A stretch of 64,000 nt of DNA from Chaunax sp. Z400 (lineage: Eukaryota > Chordata > Actinopteri > Lophiiformes > Chaunacidae). The notes under the pieces are model-generated. The model did no database searches and was not told where the DNA came from. It saw nothing but the letters and a program-made list of their open reading frames with translations. Each line of letters starts with the position of its first letter. Within the stretch, counting starts at the first letter, position 1. The stretch is from assembly GCA_037577475.1 (NCBI GenBank), contig CM075201.1, positions 10,769,501-10,833,500 on the forward strand, in the 5' to 3' direction. Both the position numbers and the translations under genes were made by a program. Shown piece after piece: positions 50,242-61,075 of the stretch.

Positions 50242-50782
50242 AAACGCACCTTTGACCCTTGATGTGTGACATCATCACCGAGATGAGCCTTACTCTCTGT
50301 GTCTACACAGGAAGGTCAACACTGGTGAACAGACTGGACGATACCAGACACTTGATTTATCTTGCCAGTTGTCCGTCTCCACGGTGACCCCCCCCCCCAA
50401 GCAGAGTTTAGTTCCCACGATGGCGACTCAGAGCTGAGTTCTATCAGCTGTTAGTCTTTCCTCCACGTCGGCTTCCCTCATGTCGTTTGGTGTTTAATAA
50501 CGTCTTTTTGTTGATTTTGTTTTGTTTTCTAGACCAGATCGATTTTTTTTTTTCACCCACAGAAACACATTGTTCTCATGTCACTCCTATGCTGTCCATT
50601 CTTTTAGATGGCTTTAAAGGAAATAAATATAAGCTGCTGATGATTTCATTTAATTTCATTTTAAGCCCTGTTCAGCTCTGTTGTTCTGGGATTAGAAGCA
50701 GCAATCTGAAAACTGTCCACACCTCTGATAACACTCAAGTAGGAAAATCATCTCTTGTAATTTTGTTGAAATTAAATCCACC

Positions 50783-50788
50783 AATAAA
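50783..50788 (+). terminator. Candidate PCCA-like polyadenylation signal
   Basis: AATAAA about 540 bases after the stop codon. Another candidate lies near 50621. The C-rich run near 50389 precedes it. Confidence 0.4.
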
Positions 50789-51709
50789 GAGCTAATTCTT
50801 TTGTACATAGTTAATGCTTTTCTGTCTGACTGCATCAGAAACAACAGTGAAAATTAAAGGTGCCAGAGAACATCCACTGATTGTGTGTTGTATGTGACGT
50901 TTAGACCATAGCATGAACTTTTATGTAAATCTAGTGATACTGCAAACAGCTGCGCTTAGCCTGCCGCCGGGAGCGAGGAGACTGGAAAGGAGGAGTTGGA
51001 AAGATATTCACGGATTCGAACTTCGCAGCTCAATGACTCATTATCATATACTGACCAACAGTAGAAATGCTTTTTTTGGGGGGGGGTCATTCCATCCTGT
51101 TCATATTAAATATCATAGACAAATTATGGTTCACATCTTTATTCACCCTTTATCCATACAGAAAAATCATTTTTGTGCAGACTAGTGGTTTTTGTCTTAG
51201 TGTTTACAAGTCAGAAAGTGTGGATGGTGAGACAGAGAAAAATAGTCACTACCGTGCATGTCTACCTCCAGCATTTATCACTACTTTACACCTCCTGAAT
51301 GGATCAGATGTTATTCTGGACTTGTAGAATGACGTCATTCTTCCTGTAGAGCTGTGACAAGTTGTTCATGTGTTGCTGGAGCAGGATCTCTCTCTCTCAC
51401 CCGGTGATCCTGAACGTCCCACAGAGGACATTGTCATGCATGAAGGTGATGCCTGATTGCTGTATCCTAGGAATGACGTGTGGACCTAGAACCATATGTC
51501 GGAGACAGATGGCCGTGAATGTAGACAAGTTCTGACCGTCATCCATTAGCAGTGCCTGAACTCCCCCTAAGGGAATCGATAAAGAAAGGCCTGTCTTTCT
51601 ACATTAATTGACTACATTAATTGAAAAAATAAAATTTGAAACTGAAAGTCAAATATCTTGGCTTTGATCTAGCTCCATACCAGACTGGCCTCCAGTCTTG
51701 CCCGGTCCA
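50789..51709. other. Intergenic PCCA-like to CEP164-like
   Basis: No gene is supported apart from the possible transposase remnant listed at 51320-51595. Short open frames at 50913-51185 and 51067-51327 show no recognisable domain. Confidence 0.45.
51320..51595 (-). pseudogene. Possible Tc1/IS630-like transposase remnant
   Basis: Read on the minus strand, pieces resemble the DDE transposase stretch before the second catalytic aspartate: HVIPRIQQSGITFMHDN, in the style of Tc1 'FMHDNARPH'. After a stop and frame change comes PATHEQLVTALQEE, similar to the conserved C-terminal helix. The expected block between them is deleted. The assignment rests on these short matches only. Confidence 0.35.
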
Positions 51710-51741
51710 ATATGGCGGGCGCTGTGTCGTATCCTAGCAAC
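51710..51741 (+). promoter_or_regulatory. Putative promoter: YY1-like site and RFX X-box-like site
   Basis: CCAATATGGCGGGCG (51710-51724) contains the YY1 core ATGGCGG. A few bases on, GTATCCTAGCAAC (51729-51741) fits the RFX X-box GTNRCC-N-RGYAAC with one mismatch in the left half. It lies upstream of a plausible donor at 51884 and of the CEP164-like start codon. RFX factors drive cilium genes, which would suit a CEP164 relative. No expression evidence is available. Confidence 0.35.
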
Positions 51742-51883
51742 AGGTGGGCATTATGGTTCACTACATGACAGGTTGCAAGAAGGATCAAAGGATCAAAGGA
51801 TCAAAGGAATGACATCATTTTGCACTCCATAAAACAAAGTTTCCAATGCAGACACACAATTGTGTCGTGAACACAGATACAAG
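51742..51883 (+). other. Candidate non-coding first exon of the CEP164-like gene
   Basis: The segment ends in a strong donor (ACAAG then GTAAGTC at 51884). The next acceptor in the same orientation is at 52427, opening the exon that carries the start codon. The 5' end is inferred from the promoter-like motifs. Confidence 0.3.
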
Positions 51884-52014
51884 GTAAGTCAATTTTACGT
51901 ATTAACACAGTAGTTACAGATGGAAATTGATGGAATTATCCGAACAATTCACAAAAACGGGCAGTATTATTTATAGAAATAACAGATGGCACTCCATTGA
52001 TTATATTATCTTAG

Positions 52015-52166
52015 CCTCTGGTGGCTCAGCTAATTAGCACCGTTAGCATCTCACATCTGTTGTAGCTCTCTCCTTCCTAGCTGTCCCAGGCCTCTGGTGA
52101 CTCAGCAAATTAGCACCGTTAGCATCTCACATGATGTAGCTTGTCTCCTTCCTAGCTGTCCCACAC
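52015..52166. repeat. 76-bp direct tandem duplication
   Basis: A unit starting 'cctctggtg' at 52015 and ending 'cctagctgtccca' recurs from 52091 with a few changes. It sits in the presumed 5' intron of the CEP164-like gene. Confidence 0.8.
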
Positions 52167-52457
52167 ATTTCCGTCCTTAACTTTATTTCACGTTGATATT
52201 TTTTGCAGTAGACCTTTTGTGTGACTTTGCCGAGTCACAGGCTAACTCTCTAGCTAGATTCATTCGTCTTATTAGCTGGGCCAATGTAAAACATTGAGTT
52301 TGTCCCAGATGTTTAGCACTGAGAACTGAGATGATGAGATGGGAAAGTTTCTGTAATTATCTTCCTCTTTGTTTTAAACAGTATATCTCCATTTCTTGTA
52401 ACAGTGCCTCATCCTGTTTCTCCGCAGTAATCTTTAAAGAGATACAAGACCCTACTA

Positions 52458-55366
52458 ATGGAAAAGACAAAGGATATTATGAAGCCACAACAATCTCCAG
52501 AAGTGAGTGTATTTTTTAATCACAGTTTGTATTTTGTATCTTCTGCCTGTGTGCCTGTGTTTGAGTGTAAGCAACACTCAGATCATTTGTCTAATATTCA
52601 TACATGTTTTTATTTGTAGAGCGAGGATTTGACAAGCTCGGAAGAAGAAGATCTGGAGACAGAGGAAGATATGTGTAACAGCCAGGAGGAGACAGAGAGT
52701 GAAGAGGAGTCTACTGACTTTAAACCTGGTGCTCTGTCGGCTATGGAGTTCCTCCTTAAGTTCTGCACTGAAGAAGGTACACAGGGATGAGGGAGGTTTA
52801 TGAACTGTATTTAGTTGGAGGCCGGGACATGATTGACTCTTTGTTCCTACATTATCCAGAACTAGAAATGTATAAACTCTCCAAGCACAGGTAAATTTTA
52901 CCAGCAGCTCATTGGTGGCAGGTGTGAAATCCTCAGCTTGATTGGTTTACACTGTCTGCTGATTGATAATGGAGGATGATAGTAGTGGTATGGAGAACCT
53001 GCAGTGATAATGTAGTTGTATTTACTCTGTAGGTATTTACTATCACTACATAGATTCTGTATCCCCTCCAAACTAATATATCATTAGATTATATCATGTT
53101 TTGTTTTGGGGGTGCCTTAACGACTTGGTAAATCTTCTAGATGAAGCTAAAGTATTACATTTACATTCGGCTTGTCTAATATCATGCACTCTTCTCTCTC
53201 ATCAGAAATCCACTTCGGAGCCAGAGAGATTGGTATTGATCCTGATACTGAGCTACATCTCATATGGCTGGTCAGGGAATTCTTCTGTGCTCCGTTACCT
53301 CCTGATTGGGAGGAATGGTAAGTAAGGGGAGAGAAGCCTGGGAGTAGAGCTGTGTTAGCATAGATAACAGTATTCAGTGATCATTTTAATCTGGAGCAGA
53401 CTACTTGCTGTGGTTTTGTGGCACTAGATGTGTTCCTCTGGGTTTCTGTTACCTTTTGTTGAAGCTGAAAGTAGTTGTGAACAGTCGTGTTGATCCCTAG
53501 TGAGGCACCAAAGATACAAGCTGTCCCAGCAGCACTTTGATTTATCTGAGTGGGTTTGACAGTAATGTAGCGCAGGAGTGTTTGTGTCCTTTTAGCTAAT
53601 CAGGGATGGAGGTCTGTGCAGAGCAACCACAACATCTTCCATTTGCCTAAATAGTGTCTCTTAGATTACACACTACTATACACTTTCTGGTTTTTGGAAG
53701 TGCTAAAGTGAGCCCCTGCTCTCTCCCCTTCTTTTCCCCCACAGCGAGGATAGCAGTGGTGACACATTTTATAAAAACATCTCGACTGGTGACATCACCC
53801 TGGATCGTCCCACAGAAAAGTTGTACCGCCAGCTGGTGATTCAGGAGCGTGCCCTGCATAAAGCCACTGCAGAAGGCATAGAGACGAACACGGAAGACGG
53901 TACCAAGAAAGAAAGTCAGGAGCCACTAAAGTCTCCAGAGGTGAGTTTTTGTTTTTTAATCACAGTTTGTATTTTGTATCTTCTGCCTGTGTGCCTGTGT
54001 TTGAGTGTAAGCAACACTCAGATCATTTGTCTAATATTCATACATGTTTTTATTTGTAGAGCGAGGATTTGACAAGCTCGGAAGAAGAAGATCTGGAGAC
54101 AGAGGAGAATAATATGTGTAACAGCCAGGAGGAGACGGAGAGTGAAGAGGAGTCTACTGATGATCTGTCAGCTATGGAGTTCCTCCTTGAGTACATCCCT
54201 TTAGAAGGTACACAGGGATGAGGGAGGTTTATGAACTGTATTTAGTTGGAGGCAGGGACATGATTGACTCTTTGTTCCTACATTATCCAGAACTAGAAAT
54301 GTATAAACTCTCCAAGCACAGGTAAATTTTACCAGCAGCTCATTGGTGGCAGGTGTGAAATCCTCAGCTTGATTGGTTTACACTGTCTGCTGATTGATAA
54401 TGGAGGATGATAGTAGTGGTATGGAGAACCTGCAGTGATAATGTAGTTGTATTTACTCTGTAGGTATTTACTATCACTACATAAATTCTGTATCCCCTCC
54501 AAACTAATATATCATTAGATTATGTTTTGTTTTGGGGGTGTTTTAACGACTTGGTAAATCTTCTAGATGAAGCTAAAGTATTACATTTACATTCGGCTTG
54601 TCTAATATCATGCACTCTTCTCTCTCATCAGTGATCCACATCTATGCCAGACAGCTTGGTATTGATCTTGATACTGAGCCACATTTCATATGGCTGGTCA
54701 GGGAATGCTTCTGTGCTCCTTTACCTCCTGATTGGGAGGAATGGTAAGTAAGGGGAGAGAAGCCTGGGAGTAGAGCTGTGTTAGCATAGATAACAGTATT
54801 CAGTGATCATTTTAATCTGGAGCAGACTACTTGCTGTGGTTTTGTGGCACTAGATGTGTTCCTCTGGGTTTCTGTTACCTTTTGTTGAAGCTGAAAGTAG
54901 TTGTGAACAGTCGTGTTGATCCCTAGTGAGGCACCAAAGATACAAGCTGTCCCAGCAGCACTTTGATTTATCTGAGTGGGTTTGACAGTAATGTAGCGCA
55001 GGAGTGTTTGTGTCCTTTTAGCTAATCAGGGATGGAGGTCTGTGCAGAGCAACCACAACATCTTCCATTTGCCTAAATAGTGTCTCTTAGATTACACACT
55101 ACTATACACTTTCCGGTTTTTGGAAGTGCTAAAGTGAGCCCCTGCTCTCTCCCCTTCTTTTCCCCCACAGCGAGGATAGCAGTGGTGACACATTTTATAA
55201 AAACATCTCGACTGGTGACATCACCCTGGATCGTCCCACAGAAAAGTTGTACCGCCAGCTGGTGATTCAGGAGCGTGCCCTGCATAAAGCCACTGCAGAA
55301 GGCATAGAGACGAACACGGAAGACGGTACCAAGGAAGAAAGTCAGGAGCCACTAAAGTCTCCAGAG
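52458..55366 (+). CDS. CEP164-like N-terminal module, tandemly duplicated (two copies)
   Basis: ATG at 52458 lies in an exon (52428-52502) with an in-frame TAA upstream and encodes MEKTKDIMKPQQSPE. Two copies of a three-exon module follow: A 52620-52776, B 53206-53317, C 53745-53940; then A' 54060-54207, B' 54632-54743, C' 55171-55366. Phases match throughout (0-1-2-0), giving 322 codons with no stop. Exon A encodes an acidic Ser/Glu-rich stretch. Exons B and C match the CEP164 N-terminus: [20 protein letters not shown] aligns with human [20 protein letters not shown], then APLPPDWEE and KLYRQLVIQERA. CEP164 is a distal-appendage protein of the mother centriole needed for ciliogenesis; this region is its WW domain. 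Here the second WW tryptophan is replaced (TLDRP versus MWDHP). The long coiled-coil body of CEP164 is absent. C' ends in phase 0, as needed to splice onto the vigilin exons. Confidence 0.7.
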
Positions 55367-55496
55367 GTGAGTTTTTGTTTTTTAGTCACAGTTTGTATTT
55401 TGTATCTTCTGCCTGTGTGCCTGTGTTTGAGTGTAAGCAACACTCAGATCATTTGTCTAATATTCATACATGTTTTTATTTGTAGAGCGAGGATTT
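52503..55496 (+). repeat. Tandem genomic duplication, about 1.43 kb unit, third copy truncated
   Basis: Unit 1 is about 52503-53940 and unit 2 about 53941-55366. A third begins at 55367 and stops at 55496, 11 bases into its exon A, where a LINE starts. By eye the 427-bp intron between B and C differs at one base and exon C at one base between units 1 and 2. Confidence 0.92.
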
Positions 55497-55935
55497 ATAT
55501 TATTATATAATAATATAAATATCAATTCAATTACCTCATCCAAACATACATATATGCGTATAATAATAATGATTTGAAAAATATATGTTTTTTCAGTTGT
55601 AGTTTAAATTTCTCTTTACTATTTTCTGATGTGATATAACTGGGGAGTGAATTCCAGACATACATGGCTCTGAATATGACTGTTCGTTTGATAGCATTTG
55701 TCTTTACTTTTGGTGGTGTAAAATGACCTGCAGTGGCATGTCTAGTAATATAATTATGTTTATCTGTACTGAAGGATAAGTTCTGATACAAAATAAACGG
55801 GGTCTTAGTGACAGTAACGTTTCTAATAAATACTAATAATGAATAGATCAGTCTGTCCTTTACAAATAACCAGTTATGACTCTTATGCATTGCAACAACA
55901 AGCTGTTCATTAACAGCTGAAAACAAAAGTGCCAA
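55497..55935 (-). mobile_element. 5'-truncated non-LTR retrotransposon (LINE), minus strand
   Basis: An open frame of 134 codons (55531-55935) reads as the C-terminal end of a LINE polyprotein: YITRHATAGHFTPPKVKT, then FRAMYVWNSLPSYI and KEKFKLQLKKHIF. 'WNSLP' and the basic tail are typical of the post-RT region of L2/Rex/CR1-type elements. The element's 3' end is an AT-rich TTATATTA run at 55497-55520, and its 5' part is missing. The frame is intact, so insertion is fairly recent. It interrupts exon A of the third CEP164-like unit and lies just before the first vigilin exon. Confidence 0.8.
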
Positions 55936-55958
55936 CTGTATATTTGATCCCTTTTCAG

Positions 55959-58591
55959 GATTCAGAGACTCTTGAGATCCCCAAGGAGCGCCATCGATTT
56001 ATCATTGGCAAAAATGGGAAGAAGCTTCAAGAGTTAGCGCTGAAGACGGCCACCACAATCCAGATTCCTGGACCTGAAGACCCCAGCAACCAGATCAAAA
56101 TCTCTGGTACCAAGGAGGGCATTGAGAAGGCAAAGCATGAGATCCTGTTGATCTCTGCTGAGCAGGTAACGTGAATCATGAGACAACCAGCTTATTTCTG
56201 AGGTACATCCCAGATACCACAGCTGTAGGATGAATTTCAATGTTTTCCTCTGACCTTCTTACCCTTAGGACAAACATGCTGTGTGGAGGGTGAATGTTGA
56301 CAAGGTTTACCACCCATTTATCACCGGTGCCCACAACAAGGTGGTAGGAGAATTAATGCAGGAGACTGGTGCCTGCATTCATGTCCCTCCTCCACCCGTG
56401 AACAAGACAGAGATTGTCGTCTCTGGGACCAGGCAGCAGGTGGCCCTCGCTATGGCAAAGATCCAAGAGATTTTTGAAGACAAGGTACGCTAAAATCAAA
56501 GTTATCACTTGGTGTTAGTGCTGATATAGATGATGTAGTCATGACGGAGGTTTGAACAAAATTCAATGTTGCTGATCTTCCCTTTGTATTGCAGAAGAAG
56601 AATACCACCACCATTGCAGTGGAGGTTCAGAAATCACAACACAAGTTTGTGATTGGCTCCAAGGGAAAGACCCTACAGGAGATCCTGGCCAAAACCGGTG
56701 TCTCCGTTGAGGTCCCACCTTTTGACAGCGGCTCAGAAACTGTCATCCTCCGAGGGGAGCCAGGCCATCTGGTTCAGGCCCTGACTGCAGTTTATGTCAA
56801 GGTGTGGTACATTTATCAAATGATCTTTGACATTTGACTTGCTACAAAAACTTTTTCTTCAGCTTATCTGGCTTTGATTTGACTTTTTTTTCTTTTGTGT
56901 TTTAGATTCAGGAGTGTCTGCCTGCTGCGAAGAATGTCATCATGGGATATAAGGCCAACTGTGAGGTTGCACAAAACCGCATCACGGCCAATCAGAAGGA
57001 GCTGGTAAGGATATAAATCTCTTTAATGTTATATTTAAATTTAAATTTACATTTAGGTGTGTACTGTGTACTAAGGTCAGGCATTTCTGCTGAACTCTTT
57101 CTGGTGGTATTTTGAAGTGTCTGCTGTGTTTAGGATTCACATACACTGATGACAGTTATCTTTGAGGTTACTTTTAAGGCCACCGTCATGATAACTTTGA
57201 ATGAGGAGAGAACTTAATTATAAACTTTGCTAATGGTAGTTAATATCTACTCCCTCTACAGGCGCTCAGGAACTTGACCATCACTGTGGATCCAAAGTAT
57301 CACCCAAGAATCATCGGGCGCAAGGGTGAAACAATCAAAGCCATCTGCAGTGAGCATGGTGTCAACATCCGGTTCCCAGAATGGATGGCTGAAAATCAGG
57401 TATGGCATTCCTGCAGAACTTGTTTCCTTGTTTTCCTTTAATTACACATCAAAATGGATATAGTCAAACATTAGACCCTCATCAGCACAGCAGGTGGTGA
57501 CAATGTCCCTTTTCATACATGACATTATAATGAGAACACACAGTGAAAGAGTTACCAACAACTGTAGTCGTCATTATCATACAGATTATTATGGGAGAGT
57601 AAGAAATTGGTTTTTTTGTCCTTAAATTCACAATTTTTTCTTTGTCTTGAATTTGTTTCTCCACAGGATCAGATCGTTGTAACAGGTGATGAGACCAAAG
57701 CCGCCGCGGCACGAGATGCTATCCAGGCCATTGTGGATGAACTTGAAGATACGATCTCCAAGGACATCACCCTGGACAGCCGGGTTCATGCCCGTATTAT
57801 CGGAGCCCGCGGCATTGGAATCTTCAGCATTCAAAATGAGTTTAAGGTGAGTCTGCAGAGAGGAAGGAGATCTTCCTGTCAGTGTAGCAAAACTACATAA
57901 CAATTCACTTGCATTGTGTTTTGGAGCTTTCATTGTGTCTCCACTTACACCTTGTTAGCCCATTGTTATCTGACTACATAAATAATGTTTAGTTTTGGTA
58001 ATACGATTTGTTAGTATCCAGTCCTTCATGTGGCTTGTTTTTATTTGTGTTTTTAGGTTGATATCAGGTTTCCCCGGCGAGGAGCTGCAGACCCGGACCT
58101 TGTGACGGTCACAGGTCGCTCCAAGCTGGTGAATGAAGCCATCGACCACCTCCTTAACCTGGAGGACAAATACGTAAGTTGCTCCCCATGACAACTGTTA
58201 ATATTTGCTGGAGGTATTACAACATTTGTTCTGTAATGTTTACAGTTTGCTCATTAGATCTGATATACTGTATGTTCACTTCTGGCAGATGGAGGATGTT
58301 GAGATGAAGAAATAGCTGAAGCCCTTTATGTATAGCGCTGCTGCCAGGCATGAACAGCGTGGCTCTTCCAATGGCGTTGCGGTGAGGGAGGCTCAGAGGA
58401 CCACTGCCAATCAGAAGGTGAGGATTTCCAACAAGCCTGACACTGTTTGAAATTAGAATTGGTCACACCTTATTTTGTTAATCACCATTTTTTTCTACTT
58501 ATAGGCCCCTGATATGAGTTGCACTGAGGAATTCCCCAGCCTTGGAGCCTCAGCAGCAACCAACACCTCTCCCCTGGGACCCAAGCACTGA
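55959..58591 (+). CDS. Vigilin (HDLBP)-like, internally deleted KH-domain gene
   Basis: Exons: 55959-56165 (KH1), 56269-56484 (KH2), 56595-56801 (KH3), 56906-57004 (C-terminal half of KH7), 57262-57399 and 57667-57846 (KH13 into KH14), 58057-58173 (rest of KH14), 58289-58417 and 58505-58591. All are phase 0 with GT/AG borders. KH signatures are clear: HRFIIGKNGKKLQ, KFVIGSKGKTLQE, HPRIIGRKGETIK and HARIIGARGIG. Vigilin is a 14-KH RNA-binding protein acting on ribosome-associated and ER-linked mRNAs. Here domains 4-6 and 8-12 and the GxxG half of 7 are absent. No ATG-bearing N-terminal vigilin exon is found; the first exon would accept splicing from the CEP164-like exon at 55366. A TAG at 58313-58315 stops the frame after EDVEMKK, yet the same frame continues through the last two exons to a vigilin-type C-terminus (KAPDMSCTEEFPSLG, TGA at 58589-58591). 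Confidence 0.82.
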
Positions 58592-58730
58592 GCTCCCTCT
58601 TGAGCTGGACTGACTGCTGACCTCTTCAGCTCTGAGAACGTCATCCTTCTCCTCCAGCAGATTCAGGACTCTTAAAGTGCCTTCACATCCTGAATTTGTT
58701 ATCTTTTATATTTATCTGTTATATTTTATT

Positions 58731-58736
58731 AATAAA
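58731..58736 (+). terminator. Polyadenylation signal of the vigilin-like gene
   Basis: AATAAA 140 bases after the final TGA, followed by an A-rich and GT-containing stretch. Confidence 0.6.
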
Positions 58737-61075
58737 AAAGTGAAAAAAGTGAAAAACAACCTGACATTTCATTGTGGTTTGAACTTTATAACCAAATTAA
58801 ATGGTGGCCCTTATCTTAGTTAGTGTCTTCCAGTTGCTATGCAGATTGTTCTGCTCAGTAGCAACGGCCCTATTTCATCAGTCTTACAACTAGAAAGATA
58901 CGAACCAGGAAGAGAAGAAACTTCGGTACATTTTTAATGGACAGCTGGATGTTTATTGTTCCTATGAAAACTCTTGGAACACCCCAACCCTCAGCTATTG
59001 TGATACCATTAAGAACTTGACAATTCTCCACAACAGTCATTGAGTGAGTTACATTATGGTCAAATAAAAAGTTTGCTTTTGTCGTAGGTCTAATAGTCAC
59101 CAGAAAATGAAGCATTAACATGATTCCATTGACAAAAAAATGTTTGAGTAGCCATTTAGTTGCAGAGATTTGTTTTATTACCAATATTTTCATTTAAAAC
59201 TTTACATCAAACAGGGGTTTACTGCAAAAATCATATGAAAAAGAAAATACGTTTTTCTCAAAACACAATACTCTTATAAAAGTTCAAAGTGTTGAGTTTG
59301 TTTAATTTTGGTACATTCGACATGTCTGTACATGTTTAACATTTGTTTGTGGCTATACTGAATTCATATAGCAGGATGAGAATCCTTTAATAATTCAATG
59401 AAAGATCATATAGTGTGATTATGAGATGAAATCACACACCAGAGATGTGTTTAAGGACACCTTTACATTTTGCTGCCTTCTACCGCTGCTGAGAGACCAT
59501 CTGTCTGAGTTTACATTCTAGTGAAATAATTATATTTAATACATGAGTCCTGATCCACCACTGACTCATTATTTCCTCATTAATGAATGGCATGACTGTA
59601 TTGGCTCAAAGTTGATTCATTGTTAATACAAACATGAAAATAAGCATACAACCATGCATTTCCTAATAAATGCATTACTCAACTTATTAAATGACTTTAT
59701 TAGATTGTTTTTAACAGAATATATGGAACAAAAGGCAGTTTAAGCCTAGTTTTAATATGGGTGTATAACACTAGGATGGATGTCATCTGATGTGATGTTT
59801 TTTAACGCTGCATGCTTTCCTGCAGCCTCAAGTTAATGCACCTCTACTCTGCTGGTTATTCATTATTTTCACACAGAGCTCAGCTTTAGTTGTCTACATA
59901 TGTATGTTTCTGTGGAACATTCCCATGTTGAATGTGCTGAGATTTATGTCAGGACACAGAGTTGCGTTGTGAAGAAGTGCTGAGTCATGTCTGCCACCTA
60001 GTTGTTGTTAATGTTTACTACAGAAGCAGTGTAAAGGGGACCTGCTGTCTGAATGATGAATTCATGGACAGAGAAGAAACATTTTTCACTGAATGAATAC
60101 TTATTGTTTGTTGACATTCTATTTGAGTCACACTGTTTGTATTTAAACTGTGAAATACTAGTCTATGTGTCTATTCTTTGTCATTTGAGGGCTAAAATGA
60201 CACATGATCCATGTATTGTGGGTCCAGTTATCATCTACCAGTGTCTCCAGTCCACCAGCTGTGGTGATAAACTTTTAGGGTGTCATAGCAAACCCCCATG
60301 ATGATGGCAGTGGGTGTGGATGAAATGATGCGATCAGATAGTCCTTTGGTCAATCAGCTGGCTGAACGTCTCATTGGCTGAAGTTCTCCCCTCAACCTAT
60401 ACAAAGCACAAATACAGGATATGTTTAGTTGTTACTTGGAACAAAAATAAACCAGTATCACAACTTACCTGGAGCTGTGATGTGTCAGCTGTTTTGATTG
60501 GTGTGGATTTCTGTTTTTGCATTATGTTAAATGTCTAAATTGAGTGAACATTGAGTTCTGACAACTTGTACAACATTGATTACTTTCAGTAACAGTAATG
60601 TAGCTTATAGCTGTCCTGAGTTACCCAGGCTTTTCACATGTAGGCCTACATAAACTATTTTAGTCTCTCTGCTTGCATGGAAAAAAAGACAGAGATTCAA
60701 CTCATGTATTGTCTCCAAGCTTGAAAAGAAATTTTGAGATTTTAGTTTTTGTCCACGCCCCCTAATCCCAGTGATGGCCTAATGTTGAAGTGAATATCCA
60801 AAAGTTAGATATGGCATTGGAAACTAAAATGTTAGTCAGATCAATTATTTAATTAGCTTAATTATCAACATTTCAGATCAATGGCAGAAATCCATTTGGA
60901 GCCTTCAGAACTGATTTTTTCTTAGACATTATTAGACATTATTACTGCCTTCCTCCACTAAATATCTCCTTTTTTAGGTAGTCAACTCTTCAAGGCATCA
61001 CTTGACTTGTGAACTTTTCAGAGTCCACAAGAGCAAAACGTGGACAAGAAATGTTATGGCAGAAAATGACAGATG
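58737..61075. other. Intergenic, no gene recognised
   Basis: No splice-consistent coding sequence was found. A minus-strand open frame at 58870-59193 (107 codons) has no family I can identify; its neighbourhood has the look of a dispersed element. Confidence 0.45.

Noticed and set aside
58870..59193. 107-codon minus-strand open frame after the vigilin-like gene
   Set aside because: No recognisable family, no splice structure, and surroundings that look like a dispersed repeat; kept only as an unassigned interval.
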